A stretch of 6,338 nt of DNA from Fidelibacterota bacterium (GTDB lineage Bacteria > Fidelibacterota > UBA2242 > B5-G15). The stretch is taken from assembly GCA_003645825.1 (NCBI GenBank), contig QNCQ01000114.1, forward strand, positions 1-6,338, given 5' to 3'. A program made the translations under genes and the position numbers. Within the stretch, counting starts at the first letter, position 1. The number at the start of each line of letters is the position of its first letter. Under the pieces are notes generated by a model. It saw only the letters and a list, made by a program, of their open reading frames with translations. It ran no database searches and had not been told where the DNA came from. Below, piece after piece: positions 5,290 to 6,338 of this stretch.

Positions 5290-6338
5290 TTATCTGATTT
5301 GCACAGTTAACGGTGATATTCCATTGCCAAAAAATATAACCCAGTAGTTTTTGCCCAGTGTACTTTCTACTGAGTATATCTTTCCGCATGAAATGTTGTT
5401 AATAAATACTTTTTCTTCGATGATTTCTTTTTTCTCATTTAAAATGCAGTAATAAAAAACATGATGTGTTCCTTCTTCAACTTTAAAAGATAGATTACAG
5501 GCTTTTCCTATGATATTAATAAGTATCATACCTGTATGTTTCCATGAGATACTTGCTTCATTTCCGTTAATGGTCGATGGAGAAGGGAATACGGATATAG
5601 CTTCGTTAACTTTTTTTGTATTAATGTTATTAACTGAGAAATTTGTATTGTACTCAGGATTTTCAGAAAGTTTATATACCGTGCAGTTATTTTGAGTACG
5701 AAAATTGTAGTTTGGGTATAGGTTAGATGAAAAGATTTTTTCTGCAAATGGCAAATTGAAATAGGGGATTGTTGATCTGTTTACAACAGCATATTTTATG
5801 TTGTATTTCTTTATTATTTCTTTTTTTGTTTCGAGAGGTAATAAGAAATTGAAGAATCGACTGATATCCCGGATCCTTTCGTGCAGGTCGATTGGTGGTG
5901 TTGAGTGAGGAACCATTCCCACAATATACACGCTGTTGAAGACAGGAAGGTGGTATGAGGTATAAGGATCAGAGATGACTGTTGTTTCCGGTATGACCTT
6001 GTTTCCAAATTGTTCGGAGAAGTTGCTTACCCCCATCGGCTCAGAGTATTTGTTGTAGTGAGTGATTCTTTTTAGGTATTGACTCAGGGTGTTTGCGTGA
6101 GCAAGCAGGGTAATGATTAAGAAAATGAGGAATACCAGTGAAGAAGTTGCAATTTTTTTCGCAGTCCAATCTATGTTCTTTAGAAGAGTGTAGAGAACCC
6201 ATAGTGGTGGGATGAACATAAATATGTTCCAGGTTAGCCTTGCAATCAGGTTTAAAGGGATCATGGCTTTTGCTATTTTTAGTAATAAAGGATTAAAAAT
6301 TAGGAAAGGGACAATTAAGATGTTGGCAAGGATAAAAA
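5290..6338 (-). CDS. Polytopic membrane protein, C-terminal part (partial; GT-C or YfhO-like, uncharacterised)
   Basis: The reading frame stays open from the stop at 5290-5292 to the right edge, giving 348 visible residues. The first in-window ATG (6262-6264) lies between hydrophobic segments and is unlikely to be the true start. Using visible numbering, membrane segments are seen near 1-19, 33-54 and 64-79. NPLLLKIA followed by NLIARLTWNIF resembles a conserved NP...RLxW region in large membrane proteins of glycan clusters. A soluble part follows, with ISDPYTSYHLPVF (121-133), a motif I associate with such proteins (a DP-TSY-lpa pattern), and IKYAVVNR (180-187), a segment like those after the last membrane helix in GT-C and YfhO-like proteins. 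The last 130 or so residues look beta-rich with many Asn, Ser and Thr, as in an extracytoplasmic domain. A membrane glycosyltransferase role fits the context but is inference. Missing N-terminal helices would hold any catalytic Asp or Glu. Confidence 0.75.
   Translation of the reverse strand, partial: FILANILIVPFLIFNPLLLKIAKAMIPLNLIARLTWNIFMFIPPLWVLYTLLKNIDWTAKKIATSSLVFLIFLIITLLAHANTLSQYLKRITHYNKYSEPMGVSNFSEQFGNKVIPETTVISDPYTSYHLPVFNSVYIVGMVPHSTPPIDLHERIRDISRFFNFLLPLETKKEIIKKYNIKYAVVNRSTIPYFNLPFAEKIFSSNLYPNYNFRTQNNCTVYKLSENPEYNTNFSVNNINTKKVNEAISVFPSPSTINGNEASISWKHTGMILINIIGKACNLSFKVEEGTHHVFYYCILNEKKEIIEEKVFINNISCGKIYSVESTLGKNYWVIFFGNGISPLTVQIR

Noticed and set aside
5526..6008. Two minus-strand frames of 73 and 64 codons within the membrane-protein gene (5526-5747 and 5814-6008).
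   Set aside because: They are out-of-frame shadows; the main frame is uninterrupted and carries coherent membrane and soluble segments, so no frameshift is needed.

Overview
The window is a gap-free stretch of seven genes, all on the minus strand and therefore read from right to left, that looks like the inside of a surface-polysaccharide or glycolipid biosynthesis operon. In transcription order it holds: the C-terminal part of a polytopic membrane protein (cut by the right edge); a family 2 glycosyltransferase; a PimB-like family 4 glycosyltransferase; a class I SAM-dependent methyltransferase; a DegT/DnrJ/EryC1/StrS-type PLP aminotransferase; a second family 4 glycosyltransferase (CapM-like); and the N-terminal 80 residues of an apparently exported PHP-domain metallohydrolase (cut by the left edge).

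The junctions are tight: 10 nt gap, 4 nt overlap, 8 nt overlap, 3 nt gap, 14 nt overlap and 8 nt overlap. There is no room for internal promoters or terminators, and no RNA gene, mobile element, CRISPR array or long repeat is visible. Strong Shine-Dalgarno sequences precede only three of the genes (methyltransferase, aminotransferase, PHP protein); the others probably depend on translational coupling. The operon's promoter and its end both lie outside the window.

The sequence is AT-rich, and the proteins are rich in Lys, Ile, Leu and Asn. Shine-Dalgarno sites and the gene types point to a bacterium. The CapM-like transferase with its HGHIFYGYY stretch and the membrane protein remind me of proteins from environmental, deep-branching bacteria (Omnitrophota-like genomes and similar), but this is a weak impression and I cannot place the organism.

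A plausible joint role (inference): the aminotransferase makes an amino sugar on a nucleotide carrier, the three glycosyltransferases assemble a glycan on a lipid carrier at the inner membrane face, the methyltransferase modifies a sugar or the chain end, and the membrane protein works on the membrane or outer side. The PHP protein is the least expected member, and its first metal-binding motif reads HxD instead of HxH. I see no evidence for a wholly new system. The two edge genes and the altered PHP and aminotransferase motifs deserve the second look.
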